Positions 44,386-53,311 of a stretch of DNA of 62,693 nucleotides are shown here, piece after piece. A model generated the notes under the pieces. That model saw nothing but the letters and a program-made list of their open reading frames with translations. It did not search any database and was not told the origin of the DNA. The stretch lies in contig JADKKI010000047.1 in assembly GCA_016720595.1 (NCBI GenBank), positions 1 through 62,693 of the forward strand, given 5' to 3'. Position 1 is the first letter of the stretch. Each line of letters opens with the position of its first letter. The translations under genes were made by a program, and so were the position numbers. The stretch is from Myxococcales bacterium (lineage in GTDB: Bacteria > Myxococcota_A > Polyangia > Haliangiales > Haliangiaceae).

Positions 44386-46257
44386 TCAGCGTGCCGGCTC
44401 GGCCGCCCACGCACCCTTGACGTCGAGCTCGAGGCCCCGCGCACGCAGCGGCGCCGGCAGCCCTGCCCCGAGCGCGGCCTCGATCGCCTGCGCGAGCTCG
44501 CTCGCGGTGCCGAACCGCGCGGCCGGATCCTTTGCGAGTCCGATCGCGAGGGCGAGATCGAGATCCCGCGGGAACGTTCCGAGCGCCGTCGGGCGCCGAG
44601 GCGCCGTGTGGACAACCCGATACAACGTGTCGGCCAGCGCACCGGTCCGGAACAGCGGATGGCCGGTCAGCGCGCGGTAGGCCACGGCGGCGAGCGAATA
44701 CAGATCGCTTCGATGATCGACGGTGTCCCCGCGCGCCTGCTCGGGCGCCATGTACGCCGGAGTGCCGACCACGTGCCCCGCGGTGAGGGTGTCGCTGGTC
44801 GCCGACACCCGTGACACACCGAAGTCGAGGATCTTCCAGGTGGCGCCGGCGAGGAACAGGTTCTGCGGCTTGAGGTCCCGGTGGATCACGCCCATCGCAG
44901 CGGCCGCCGTGATCCCCGCGCCGACCTGGCGCAGCAGCTCGACCACGCGCTCACGATCGAGCGTTCGGCGCGAGCGCAGGATCGCGGCGAGATCGCGCCC
45001 GTGCAAGCGCTCCATCACGAGGTGCGGCAGAGGATGCTCGCCGATCGCGATCACGCGCACCACGTTCGGCGATTCGATCGCCGCGGCGGTCTGGAGCTCG
45101 CGCAAGAACCGCTGTACGTGCTGAGCGTTGCCGAGCGACGCCTGCGACAACATCTTCACCGCGACCGGGCGATCGTCGCGAGTGTCGACGGCCTGATAGA
45201 CCTCGCCCATCGCGCCGCGCCCGATGATGTCGCCGAGCTGGAACATCCCGATCCGCTGATCGGTGAACCGCCCCTTCCCACTGCCGAGTGCACGTCGTAG
45301 CTCGGCGCGCGCTTCCTCGAGCAGGGCCTCGCGCTGGCTCACAGCGCGTACGGCCTTCTCGAGCTCCGAGAGAGCCTCGAGCGACGAGCTGCGCGTGGCG
45401 CGCGAGACCACATAGGTCCCCGCGAGGACCAGCTGGATCAACCCCTGGCACATCAGCTGGATCCCGTTCGGGAGGTACTTGGCGTGGATGAACCCCGGAT
45501 CGTCGATGGTCCCTGCGATCACGAGCACGCCCACCAGCCCTTGCACGCCGGCGCAGGTCAGGTACGTCGCGAGGGCAGTCCCACGATTGCTGCCGAGGCC
45601 GGTGACGAAGATGCCAAGCACCAGCAAGATCGCCACGGGCGAGAACGGACCGAAGAACGGGACCGCACTGCACACCGCGATCACCGGGATGTACCAGCCG
45701 AGGACCGTGCCGTAGCCCTGATGGAACGTGGCCGGCGTGCGCGTGCGGTGCAGCAAGTACACGAGCCCGAGCGCTGCCACCCCGATCCCGGCCAGGAAGA
45801 TCCGGGTCACCACGACGCCACCCGGGAGCTGCGGAACGACCAGCGCACCCCCGATCGCGATCACGAGCCCGACGAGGCAGAAGTTCCGGGTGCGGAGGAT
45901 CTCGGAGTGATCGAGCGCCTCGCGCGGCGAGCTGACGAGCGTGCTCCCGATCGAGGTCTGCGACGCACTGGCCGTGCCGCCACCGAGAGACCCGGGCGAC
46001 GCCAGCGGTGCGAGTGTCAGCGGCTCGCTGGAGGCGTGGTCGTCCTCGTCGTCCGCCTGGTCGTCCTCGTCGTCCGCTTGGGCGTCCGCGACGTCGGTCG
46101 TGACCGCGGAGGCATGCGCCTCCTGGGCATCGTGCCGCTCGTCGGTCGAGCGGGCCGTCCGCGGGGGCCGCTCGACCACCGTATCGGAGCCAGGGCGAGG
46201 CCGCGCGATCGTCGGCGCGCTCGCGTCCTCGCCGTCACCTTCGGGGCCCTCCACCAT
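44386..46257 (-). CDS. Ser/Thr protein kinase with N-terminal membrane domain
   Basis: A 623-residue protein. An acidic tail (residues 1-115, with QADDEDDQADDEDD) is followed by five or six membrane helices between about 125 and 290, a short coiled coil (295-330), and an intact kinase domain (about 340-600): IGRGAMGEVYQ, VAVKML, HRDLKPQN, DFGVSR and GTPAYMAPEQ. This reversed order, sensor membrane domain first, is less usual than the N-terminal kinase with a single C-terminal helix. TATCCT lies 7 nt before ATG 46257 (46265-46270, minus strand). Confidence 0.88.
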   Translation of the reverse strand: MVEGPEGDGEDASAPTIARPRPGSDTVVERPPRTARSTDERHDAQEAHASAVTTDVADAQADDEDDQADDEDDHASSEPLTLAPLASPGSLGGGTASASQTSIGSTLVSSPREALDHSEILRTRNFCLVGLVIAIGGALVVPQLPGGVVVTRIFLAGIGVAALGLVYLLHRTRTPATFHQGYGTVLGWYIPVIAVCSAVPFFGPFSPVAILLVLGIFVTGLGSNRGTALATYLTCAGVQGLVGVLVIAGTIDDPGFIHAKYLPNGIQLMCQGLIQLVLAGTYVVSRATRSSSLEALSELEKAVRAVSQREALLEEARAELRRALGSGKGRFTDQRIGMFQLGDIIGRGAMGEVYQAVDTRDDRPVAVKMLSQASLGNAQHVQRFLRELQTAAAIESPNVVRVIAIGEHPLPHLVMERLHGRDLAAILRSRRTLDRERVVELLRQVGAGITAAAAMGVIHRDLKPQNLFLAGATWKILDFGVSRVSATSDTLTAGHVVGTPAYMAPEQARGDTVDHRSDLYSLAAVAYRALTGHPLFRTGALADTLYRVVHTAPRRPTALGTFPRDLDLALAIGLAKDPAARFGTASELAQAIEAALGAGLPAPLRARGLELDVKGAWAAEPAR

Positions 46258-46306
46258 CCCCGCAAGGATACCGCGCCATCCCGAGCGATCAGGGGGCCAC
46301 GTGCCA

Positions 46307-46924
46307 TCACCCCGGCTGGGCCGGCTGGGCCGGCTGGGCCGGCTGGGCCGGCCGAGGCGCGAGCAGGTCCTCCAGGAAGAACGCCGCCAGATCGTTGCGG
46401 CCCGACAACCCCGCCTTCCGGTACGTGGCCTGCGCTTGCTGACGCACCGTCGTCTCCGTGACGCCCCGGACCTGCGCGATCTCCTTGTGACTCAGCCCCT
46501 TCAGGAGCAAGCGCGCGATCTCCTGTTCGGCCGGGCTCAGCCCCCACGCCTGAAGCTGACGATCGATCGCCACGCCGAGCCCTTCGATCAGCGTCCGCGC
46601 GTCGCGACGCCACCGCAGCGCCTCCTCGCGGCTCGCGTCGAGGTTCTGCGTGAGCTGCTCGGCGTGCACGCGCAATTCTCGCGCCTCGCGTGCGAGCACG
46701 CGCACTCGGAGCGCGAAGCGGACCGTGGCGACGCTCCCGATCGCGATCACCGCGCCCTCGACCGCGACGTGAAACGCATTCGTCCCGCCCCGGGCATCGG
46801 TCGCCAGATCGACGACCACGAGCAGTGTCAGGATCGCGATCATCGCGGCGAGCGCGACGGTGGAGGTCAGCAAGCGTGTCGCTTCCGTTGGAGATGAGAC
46901 CCCCAACCACTCGGGATCGCTCAT
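46307..46924 (-). CDS. Membrane-tethered LuxR-type transcriptional regulator
   Basis: A 205-residue protein with two membrane helices (about 18-40 and 52-70), a coiled coil (75-115), and a LuxR/GerE helix-turn-helix (about 128-190): LSPAEQEIARLLLKGLSHKEIA then GVTETTVRQQAQATYRKAG. It ends in repeated PAQ. It is divergent to the operon of the exported small proteins, apbE and the ferric-reductase-like gene and probably regulates it. The ATG 46924 precedes the first helix. Confidence 0.8.
   Translation of the reverse strand: MSDPEWLGVSSPTEATRLLTSTVALAAMIAILTLLVVVDLATDARGGTNAFHVAVEGAVIAIGSVATVRFALRVRVLAREARELRVHAEQLTQNLDASREEALRWRRDARTLIEGLGVAIDRQLQAWGLSPAEQEIARLLLKGLSHKEIAQVRGVTETTVRQQAQATYRKAGLSGRNDLAAFFLEDLLAPRPAQPAQPAQPAQPG
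46312..46348 (-). repeat. 9 bp tandem repeat at the 3' end of the regulator
   Basis: About four copies of CCGGCTGGG (plus strand) encode PAQ PAQ PAQ PAQ at the C-terminus. Copy-number change stays in frame. Confidence 0.85.
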
Positions 46925-46930
46925 ATCCCA

Positions 46931-47015
46931 CGTCCGTACGATGGACGAAGGCATCGCCAGGACGCATCTGGAACGGGACGGCACATCCCCCGCTGACGTG
47001 CGGATCGCGTGCCGT
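46931..47015. promoter_or_regulatory. Divergent promoter region with two inverted repeats
   Basis: In the 121 bp between the divergent LuxR gene and the following operon, CGTCC (46931-46935) pairs with GGACG (46943-46947), and ACGGCAC (46978-46984) pairs with GTGCCGT (47009-47015). They could be regulator-binding sites. Confidence 0.35.
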
Positions 47016-47045
47016 GTCACGCCAACCCGTTGCCCCCAGGAACCA

Positions 47046-47432
47046 ATGTCCGAACCAGCCCCTCTGCAACGCCGCATCACGGTCGCCCTCACGGCAGCTG
47101 TGGCCTCCACCACGCTCGCGATCGGCGTCACGGCCGCCTCCTTCATGGGATGGATGAGCCCGGCGCCGACGGCGGTCGCCCCGGAGCCTTCGGCCGCGGT
47201 GCCTTCATCGGTGCCGGAGGTCGCCCCACCCCCCGTGATCCTGGTGCCGATCGCCCCGACGGCACCTGCAGAGGCCACGGCCCCGGCCCCGGCCCCGGCT
47301 CCCCCGCGCGTGGAGCCCTCCGAGCAGGAGGTCCAGATGGCCATGGGCGAGCACCGCGAGCACCGGCACGACGACGGAGACGACGATCGTGAGGGCGAGG
47401 GACGCGAACGTGACGGGGGCGACGATGACTGA
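47046..47432 (+). CDS. Single-span protein with His/Asp/Glu-rich tail
   Basis: A 128-residue protein. One membrane or signal-anchor helix (about 12-34) is followed by a Pro/Ala/Val-rich spacer and a tail rich in His, Asp, Glu and Arg (GEHREHRHDDGDDD then RERDGGDDD). The tail could bind metal ions. ATG 47046 is preceded by AGGA at proper distance. It overlaps the next gene by 8 bp in a four-gene operon with apbE. No family recognised. Confidence 0.65.
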   Translation: MSEPAPLQRRITVALTAAVASTTLAIGVTAASFMGWMSPAPTAVAPEPSAAVPSSVPEVAPPPVILVPIAPTAPAEATAPAPAPAPPRVEPSEQEVQMAMGEHREHRHDDGDDDREGEGRERDGGDDD

Positions 47433-47778
47433 CTCCCGCGCATCGCGCACGGCGCCCCGGCGCTCGTTCAGCGCGCTCGAGGGACGCCTCTACCTCGTGG
47501 CGATCCTCGCGAGCGGGTACCTCGTGGCCTGGCGTGGCGTGCAGACCACCGAGCCGACGCCGCGCGAGGTCACGCCCGGCGCCGCGGGATCCTCGGTCCA
47601 GCCCGCCGTGGTGTGGATCGAGAGTGTGCCGCGCGAGCAACGCCCTGCGCTCACCCTGCCGGCCGGTTGGCGGCTGGCCGTGCGCGGGGAGCCCACCGCG
47701 CCGCCGGTCGTCCCCGCCGTCCGCATCGCGCGCACACCTCCAGCGCGCCCCGTGCGCGTCCGCACGCGGAGCTCGTGA
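47425..47778 (+). CDS. Small single-span protein
   Basis: A 117-residue protein with a basic N-terminus, one membrane helix at about 20-36 (LYLVAILASGYLVAW) and a hydrophilic, Pro/Val-rich outer domain. It overlaps the preceding gene by 8 bp and the apbE start by 1 bp. FMN-bearing partners of ApbE carry a DGATS-like motif, and no such motif was found, so a different role in the module is expected. Confidence 0.6.
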   Translation: MTDSRASRTAPRRSFSALEGRLYLVAILASGYLVAWRGVQTTEPTPREVTPGAAGSSVQPAVVWIESVPREQRPALTLPAGWRLAVRGEPTAPPVVPAVRIARTPPARPVRVRTRSS

Positions 47779-48674
47779 TGTGGACCTTTCACGCCATGAA
47801 CACCGACGTCACCATCGCCGCGCCGACGCTGGACGAACCGGCGGAGCGCGAGCTCGCCCAGGAGATCGCCACGATGTTCGCGGACACCGAACGGCGCTTC
47901 AGTCGGTTCCGGGACGACAGCGAGCTCAGCGTGCTCAATCGCTCCACAGATCCGATCACGGTGTCACCGGAGATGATGCAGCTGCTGTGCGACGCGCGAC
48001 GCCATGTCGCGATGACCTCCGGCGTCTTCGATCCGACGATCGGCGCTGCGCTGCGCGCGGCCGGCTACGATCGGTCGTTCGAGCGGGGTGCGCTCGATCG
48101 CGCGTGGGCGGTCACGGCGCCCGCGCAGGTCTCCTTCGCCGAGCTGGTGGTCGATGTCCCGTCGCGGCGCGTTCACCGTCCGCCGCATCTGCACCTCGAT
48201 CTGGGCGGGTTCCTCAAGGGACGAACCGTCGATCGCGCCGCCGCGCTCGCGCCGTCCCTGGCGATGGTCGAGGCCGGTGGCGATGCGGCCATGCGTGGCG
48301 CCGGGCCGGATGCGGACGGCTGGCTCGTGGACATCGAGGATCCCGCGGATGCGGGCCGCGTACTCGTCACGCTCCGTCTTCGAGACCGTGCGATCGCGAC
48401 CAGTGCCCCCAACCGGCGACGCTGGCGGACGGGCGACGGGATCGCGCATCACCTCATCGATCCGCGCACCGGCACTCCGGCCGAGTCTGACCTCGCCCAG
48501 GTCACCGCCATCGCGAGCACCGCCGAGCGTGCGGACGTTCTCGCCAAGGTCGCGTTCGTGCTCGGGGCCGCCGAAGCTGCGCGGCTCCTCGCGGGGTCGG
48601 GGCTGGGAGGCGTGCTGGTCGGGCGCGACGGATCGATCCAGCTCGTGGGCGAGCTCGAGGTGTGCGATGCGTGA
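47778..48674 (+). CDS. apbE: FAD:protein FMN transferase
   Basis: A 298-residue ApbE-family protein. The start MWTFHAMNTDVTI, the segment SELSVLNRS, LDLGGFLKG, and GGDAAMRG near residue 175 are family motifs, as is the end region HHLIDPRTGTPA. It should transfer FMN from FAD to a Thr/Ser of a target flavoprotein. There is no obvious signal peptide, so action may be cytoplasmic; it is shorter than the usual 340 residues. It overlaps the next gene by 8 bp. The flavinylated target may be the membrane protein that follows or lie elsewhere. Confidence 0.85.
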   Translation: MWTFHAMNTDVTIAAPTLDEPAERELAQEIATMFADTERRFSRFRDDSELSVLNRSTDPITVSPEMMQLLCDARRHVAMTSGVFDPTIGAALRAAGYDRSFERGALDRAWAVTAPAQVSFAELVVDVPSRRVHRPPHLHLDLGGFLKGRTVDRAAALAPSLAMVEAGGDAAMRGAGPDADGWLVDIEDPADAGRVLVTLRLRDRAIATSAPNRRRWRTGDGIAHHLIDPRTGTPAESDLAQVTAIASTAERADVLAKVAFVLGAAEAARLLAGSGLGGVLVGRDGSIQLVGELEVCDA

Positions 48675-49317
48675 CGTCGTCCGCGGCGTGGTGATCGGCC
48701 TCGTAGTCCTCGCGCTCCTCGGAGCGATCGCGAGCCGAGCCGGCTGGATCGAGACGTCCCTGCCGCGCCCCGAGGGCACCGGGCCCTGGCTCCTGTCCCG
48801 CGCGACCGGCATCACCGCGTTCCTCGCCCTCTCCCTCGACGTGATCCTCGGGCTCGTGATGTCGACCCGTGCAGGCGATCGCTGGTTCACGCGGGCGACC
48901 ACGATCGATCTCCATGGCTGGCTCTCGCCCGTGGCGCTCGTCCTGATCCTCGTCCACGCGGTCGTGCTCCTCGCCGATCGCTACATCGCGTTCGACGTCG
49001 TCGACCTCGTCGTCCCGTTTGCGTCACCGTTCCGAGCGACGGCGGTGGGCCTCGGCGTGATCGCGGCCTACCTCGCGCTGGTGGTCCACGCCAGCTTCGC
49101 ACTGCGGAAGCGGATCGGCACCAAGACCTGGCGTCGGCTCCACGTGCTCTCGTTCGCCGCCTTCATCACGGCCGCCGTGCACGCGATCGCCGCCGGCACT
49201 GACGCAGCCCGCCCCTGGTTCGTCGCGGTCTATGCGACGCCGCTCGTGATCGTGATCGCGCTCGTGGTGCGCCGAGCTCACGGGCTACGTGTGAGCCACG
49301 CCTTGCGACCGCGCTGA
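48667..49317 (+). CDS. Ferric-reductase-like transmembrane protein
   Basis: A 216-residue membrane protein with six predicted spans. His in the second and third loops/helices (LHGWLSPV, LVHAVVL, VVHASFAL, RLHVLSF, AVHAIAAG) are spaced like the heme b ligands of ferric reductase-like domains. No flavin- or NADPH-binding part is present. With apbE and two small anchored proteins it seems to form a membrane electron-transfer module, possibly feeding electrons across the inner membrane to a periplasmic acceptor. Confidence 0.78.
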   Translation: MRDVVRGVVIGLVVLALLGAIASRAGWIETSLPRPEGTGPWLLSRATGITAFLALSLDVILGLVMSTRAGDRWFTRATTIDLHGWLSPVALVLILVHAVVLLADRYIAFDVVDLVVPFASPFRATAVGLGVIAAYLALVVHASFALRKRIGTKTWRRLHVLSFAAFITAAVHAIAAGTDAARPWFVAVYATPLVIVIALVVRRAHGLRVSHALRPR

Positions 49318-49348
49318 TAGTCATCCCAGAACGTGGTCTCGAACAGGG

Positions 49349-50002
49349 CTACGGCTCGCGGACGAGGTACATGGCGACGAGCGCCTGGTCGTCGGCCCAC
49401 GGTGCGGCCGCCTCGTGGCGGAGCAGCCGATAGGTGCCCACACCGAGGTCGACGATCAATCCGCCGTGGCCGTCACCATAGCCATCGCCGAACGCGACGA
49501 CGCCGCCCGCCGGCATCGCCGCCGCGAGGTCACGCGCCGCGCCCACCTTCTTGAGCCACAGGTACACCGCAGCGAGCTTGCCAGACGCCAGCTCGAGCTC
49601 GCCGACCTCGGTCGCGGACTCGACACCCGCTGGGCCGACGACGTCGGCGAACAGGGCATCGACCGCGTCTGCATGGTCACCGTGATGCGCGGGATCGATC
49701 CACCACGCGCGTGCAGGCGCCGCGAGCACCAGCGTCCCATCGTCGAGGCGGTAGGCATCGATCCGCCCTGACGTGCCCTCGAGCTCGAAGGCAAAGCCGC
49801 TGCTGGCGCCAACGTCGACCGACGTCATCTCCTCGCCCTTGCCGAGGCCGCGCATGATCTCTGCCGGGTGCCCGGTGAACTGCGCCTTGGTCGCGGCGGG
49901 CTTGGTGGGGACCCAGTCCGTGGCGCTGCGGGCGTCGAACACCGCGATGGTGAGCGACGCGTTGAGCGAGGCGATGGTGCCGATCGGCTCGCGCGTGGGC
50001 AT
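49349..50002 (-). CDS. Conserved-looking protein of unknown function
   Basis: A 217-residue soluble protein without signal peptide. It looks like an alpha/beta fold ending VGTYRLLRHEAAAPWADDQ and YLVREP. A GDGYGDGHGGLIVDL stretch is Gly/Asp-rich. No family could be named with confidence. The ATG 50002 is preceded by TCTAGTCGCGC, i.e. a TAGTCG three bases upstream. The open frame continues upstream but the code there matches nothing. Confidence 0.6.
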   Translation of the reverse strand: MPTREPIGTIASLNASLTIAVFDARSATDWVPTKPAATKAQFTGHPAEIMRGLGKGEEMTSVDVGASSGFAFELEGTSGRIDAYRLDDGTLVLAAPARAWWIDPAHHGDHADAVDALFADVVGPAGVESATEVGELELASGKLAAVYLWLKKVGAARDLAAAMPAGGVVAFGDGYGDGHGGLIVDLGVGTYRLLRHEAAAPWADDQALVAMYLVREP

Positions 50003-50064
50003 GCGCGCGACTAGACCCGAAGTCGTCGGGCTGCACAATGTGCGCGGCGGGCCATCGCTCCGGG

Positions 50065-50934
50065 TCATCCCTCGGTCGCCGCGAGGATCTCCGTGGCATT
50101 CCAGTGCGGCGCATCGATGGCGAGCTCGCGCAGCAGCGCCTCGAACGTGGCCACCGACAACGGCGCCGCCGTCTCGCGCCAATCGCTCGACAGGGCCAGC
50201 CGGCTGCGCAGCGCGGCGGTGAACACGTCGATCCAGGTCGGCGGGCTGAACGTGAAGTTGAGCGACAGCGCATCGACCGCCGCGTGCGTGGAGTGCCAGA
50301 CGCCGCGCGGCACGAACAGGAGCGAGCCAGGTCGCAGCACGATCTCGGTACGCTCTGCGGGGAGCTCGTGGGGCATCGGGAGGCGCGCATAGGACTGCAG
50401 CTCGGCGTCCACCGCCTGCCCCATCGTGTGGCGCGTCATCGGGCGCGCCACGTGTGCGTTCGGCGCGAGCCACCAGGTCTTGGTGCCGTGGAGCTGCAGC
50501 ACGAAGTTCACGTTCTGATCGAAGTGCGGTGCCGTGCCCTTCCCCGCCGGCGTGGCGTAGATCAGGCAGCGCTGCTGGGTCAGCGCCGAGAGCCCGACGT
50601 CGGCCCGGATCGCGTCGAGCCACGGCACGAGCTGCGGTGCGTACCGCTGCGCCTCGTTGAACAGGAGCCCCATGCCGCTGGCGAACAGCTTGCGCGCATC
50701 GTGCGGCGAGGCCGTGACCGCGCTCGCCTCGTCGGCGACGTCGGGCAGGTGCACCTCGATCTGATCGGGCCACGCGCCGAGCAGGGCGTCGAGCGACGCC
50801 AGGAACGGGACGGCGAACAGCTCGGCGAGCGAGTCCCTGACGCCATGGACGACGAATGGCTCGTTGCGGAGAAAGCTCGCGCCGAGCTCCGAGATCGGGT
50901 GCGGGTGGATCAGGGCGGCGAGGCCGGGCGACAT
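50065..50934 (-). CDS. JmjC/cupin-type 2-oxoglutarate oxygenase
   Basis: A 289-residue protein of the ribosomal-oxygenase-like JmjC group. The iron-binding HFDQN (His, Asp) is near residue 148, followed by GTKTWWLAP (the Lys or Thr for 2-oxoglutarate), and the distal His is in GVWHSTHA near residue 220. Relatives hydroxylate ribosomal proteins or other targets. A substrate is not evident. The ATG at 50934 begins just before the start helix; codons upstream encode Arg-rich sequence. Confidence 0.82.
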   Translation of the reverse strand: MSPGLAALIHPHPISELGASFLRNEPFVVHGVRDSLAELFAVPFLASLDALLGAWPDQIEVHLPDVADEASAVTASPHDARKLFASGMGLLFNEAQRYAPQLVPWLDAIRADVGLSALTQQRCLIYATPAGKGTAPHFDQNVNFVLQLHGTKTWWLAPNAHVARPMTRHTMGQAVDAELQSYARLPMPHELPAERTEIVLRPGSLLFVPRGVWHSTHAAVDALSLNFTFSPPTWIDVFTAALRSRLALSSDWRETAAPLSVATFEALLRELAIDAPHWNATEILAATEG

Positions 50935-51105
50935 GGACCGGCACGGTGTCACGTCCAGGCAGGTGGCAACCGACAGATCCGCTCGGTTCGTGCGCCCACG
51001 CTCGGTCGAATCGCGCGAACTCCGCCAACCGACCGAGATTGCTCGAGCGCGATGTGGGCTCCATCGTGCAAAGGCGTGGGCCGGGCTTAAGAGGTGCCCA
51101 GAATC

Positions 51106-51486
51106 ATGACGATCCCAAATACGACCCAGCGGGCTCTGCTCGCGATGTTCCTCGGTGCTGCCCTGCTCGGCGGATGCGCCTCCAGCCGGCCACCGACGGA
51201 GAAGATGGAGTCCTCGGCGGCCTCGATCCGCGGCGCCGAACAAGCGGGAGCCGAGGACGTGCCGCGCGCGGCGCTGTACCTCCAGCTCGCAAACGAGCAA
51301 TCCACGAAGGCCAAGGCGCTGATCGCCGCGGGCGGCAAGGACAACATGCGAGCCGCCGCGAACTTGCTGATGCGCGCCTCCGCCGATGGCGATCTCGCGA
51401 TCGCGCTCGCGGACGACGACAAGGATCGCCTCGCCGCCGAGCACGCGCTCGCCGAGATCCACACCTTCGAACAGCAGACGCGTTAG
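51106..51486 (+). CDS. Lipoprotein of DUF4398 type
   Basis: A 126-residue protein with signal, lipobox LLGGC and a helical mature domain: ESSAASIRGAEQAGAEDVPRAALYL-type beginning and LALANEQSTKAKAL-type end, characteristic of DUF4398. It is followed 14 bp later by a larger lipoprotein with the same kind of helical start plus an OmpA domain; such pairs occur widely and act at the outer membrane-peptidoglycan interface. ATG 51106 was chosen over GTG 51094 because of signal-peptide length. Confidence 0.75.
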   Translation: MTIPNTTQRALLAMFLGAALLGGCASSRPPTEKMESSAASIRGAEQAGAEDVPRAALYLQLANEQSTKAKALIAAGGKDNMRAAANLLMRASADGDLAIALADDDKDRLAAEHALAEIHTFEQQTR

Positions 51487-51500
51487 CCCAGGAGCTCTCC

Positions 51501-52409
51501 ATGACCCAACGAATCTTCCTCGCCAGCGTGCTCGCCACGCTCGGCCTCGCCGCATGTTCCACCTCCCCGTCTCGCGAGCTCGTCGATGCGCGCCGCGCGT
51601 ACGCCCACGCCAGTAACGGCCCGGCCGCCCAGGCCGTCCCCGCCGATGTCCACAAGGCGAGGGTCGCCCTCGACCGCGCCGAGGCGGCGTACTCCAACAA
51701 GGCATCCGACCAGCGCGATCTGGCGTACGTCGCCGAGCGCAAGGCCGAGCTCGCCGATGTCCTCGCGATGCGCGCCGCGCACGCCGACCAGCGCGCACAC
51801 GCCGAGGCCAACCTCGCGAGCGCGAAGGATGCAAACCACCAGCAGACCAAGGAGGAGCTCGAGCGCGCCAAGACCAACCTCGCGAGCTCCGAGCAGAACG
51901 CCGCGAACCAGGCGCAGCGCGCCGCCGAGTCCGACTCGCATGCCGCGGCCGCCGACCAGCGCGCCGCCGAGTCAGATCGCCGGATGAAGGCGATGCAGCT
52001 CGAGCTGGCGAAGTGGGCCGCGGTGAAGGAAGAGCCACGCGGTGTGGTGATCACGCTGTCGGGCAGCGTGCTGTTCGCGTCGAACAAGGCGGTCCTCCTC
52101 CCCGAGGCGAAGACGCGGCTCGGTCAGGTCACCGCCGCCCTGCTCGAGACCAAGGAGCGCCACCTCAGCGTGGAGGGCTATACCGACTCGCAAGGCACCG
52201 ATGCGTTCAACCTCGATCTCTCGCAGCGTCGCGCTGACGCCGTCCGCGTGTACCTGGTGTCGAACGGCTACCCGCCGGATCTGATCGTCGCCCACGGCTC
52301 CGGCAAGAGCATGCCGATCGCGGACAACGCCTCGGCCGAGGGTCGAGCGAACAACCGCCGCGTCGAGATCATCATCGGGCCGGTACTCCCCGGCATGACG
52401 ATGCGGTAG
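51501..52409 (+). CDS. OmpA-family peptidoglycan-binding lipoprotein
   Basis: A 302-residue protein. Lipobox LAACS at about residue 19, helical DUF4398-like part (residues 25-100), an Ala/Glu-rich coiled coil (about 105-170), and a C-terminal OmpA-like domain (about 180-295). The peptidoglycan-binding residues are present in GYTDSQGTD (Asp) and NNRRVEI (Arg). It should tether the outer membrane to the cell wall. AGGAG lies 8 nt upstream of the ATG. Confidence 0.9.
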   Translation: MTQRIFLASVLATLGLAACSTSPSRELVDARRAYAHASNGPAAQAVPADVHKARVALDRAEAAYSNKASDQRDLAYVAERKAELADVLAMRAAHADQRAHAEANLASAKDANHQQTKEELERAKTNLASSEQNAANQAQRAAESDSHAAAADQRAAESDRRMKAMQLELAKWAAVKEEPRGVVITLSGSVLFASNKAVLLPEAKTRLGQVTAALLETKERHLSVEGYTDSQGTDAFNLDLSQRRADAVRVYLVSNGYPPDLIVAHGSGKSMPIADNASAEGRANNRRVEIIIGPVLPGMTMR

Positions 52410-52477
52410 CGCGCGATCCGCCTTCCCGCGTGCGCGGTCATGTGGCCACGGCCGTGGCGTGCGAGACTCCGCCGCGC

Positions 52478-53206
52478 ATGACGGAGCCCGCCGACCGGAT
52501 CGACACGGACCTGCCCGCCCACGCTCCGGTCCGCACGCTGGCGACCTTCGCGCAGGCTCCGAGCACTCACCCGCCACGCGTCCTGATCCTCTATGGATCC
52601 CTGCGCGAGAAGAGCTTCAGCCGCTACCTCAGCGAGGAGTGCGGTCGGGTGCTCACGGCGTTCGGGGCGGAGGTCCGGACCTACGATCCCCACGGCCTCC
52701 CGGTCTTCGATCGGGCGTCCTTCGATCTCGCCAAGGTCCGCGAGTTGCGCGAGCTCAGCGTGTGGTCGGAGGCCCAGGTGTGGGTCTCGCCCGAACAACA
52801 CGGCGCGATGACCGCCGCGTTCAAGAACCAGATCGATTGGCTCCCGCTGAGTGACGGCGCGGTCCGCCCCACCCAGGGCCGCACCCTCGCCGTGCTGCAG
52901 GTCAGCGGTGGGAGCCAGTCGTTCAACGCCGTGAACCAGCTCCGCGTGCTCGGCCGCTGGATGCGCATGTTCACGATCCCGAACCAGTCCTCGGTGCCCA
53001 AGGCGTTCCAGGAGTTCGACGCCGAAGGCCGGATGAAGCCGTCGAGCTACCGCGATCGCGTGGTCGACGTGATGGAGGAGCTGTTCCGCTTCACGCTGCT
53101 GCTGCGCGACAACGCGGCGATCCTCAACACCCGTTACAGCGAGGACAAGGAGCGGCGCACCCTCGGCGCGCTCAAGCCGGGGCTCGGCGTGGCCGCCAAG
53201 GAGTGA
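52478..53206 (+). CDS. arsH: ArsH-type NADPH-dependent FMN reductase
   Basis: A 242-residue flavoprotein matching Ars[15 protein letters not shown], the flavin loop [41 protein letters not shown] and [18 protein letters not shown]. ArsH oxidises trivalent organoarsenicals and reduces quinones or azo dyes with NADPH. Here it is isolated from arsR, arsB/acr3 and arsC, so the quinone/azo reductase or oxidative-stress role may matter more. The N-terminal 30 residues are the usual loose extension. Confidence 0.92.
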   Translation: MTEPADRIDTDLPAHAPVRTLATFAQAPSTHPPRVLILYGSLREKSFSRYLSEECGRVLTAFGAEVRTYDPHGLPVFDRASFDLAKVRELRELSVWSEAQVWVSPEQHGAMTAAFKNQIDWLPLSDGAVRPTQGRTLAVLQVSGGSQSFNAVNQLRVLGRWMRMFTIPNQSSVPKAFQEFDAEGRMKPSSYRDRVVDVMEELFRFTLLLRDNAAILNTRYSEDKERRTLGALKPGLGVAAKE

Positions 53207-53311
53207 GTCAGGCGTAACCGGTCACGGGCGCGCCATCGCATGCGCGTGCGACACGGGCACGAGATCCTCCACGATCGCGCGCTCGGCCACGTCGCGCGGC
53301 CCGCCATCGGA

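Noticed and set aside
46017..47069. Minus-strand 350-codon frame across the kinase and regulator genes
   Set aside because: It is out of frame with both and composed of Arg/Gly/Asp repeats caused by the GC-rich repeats.
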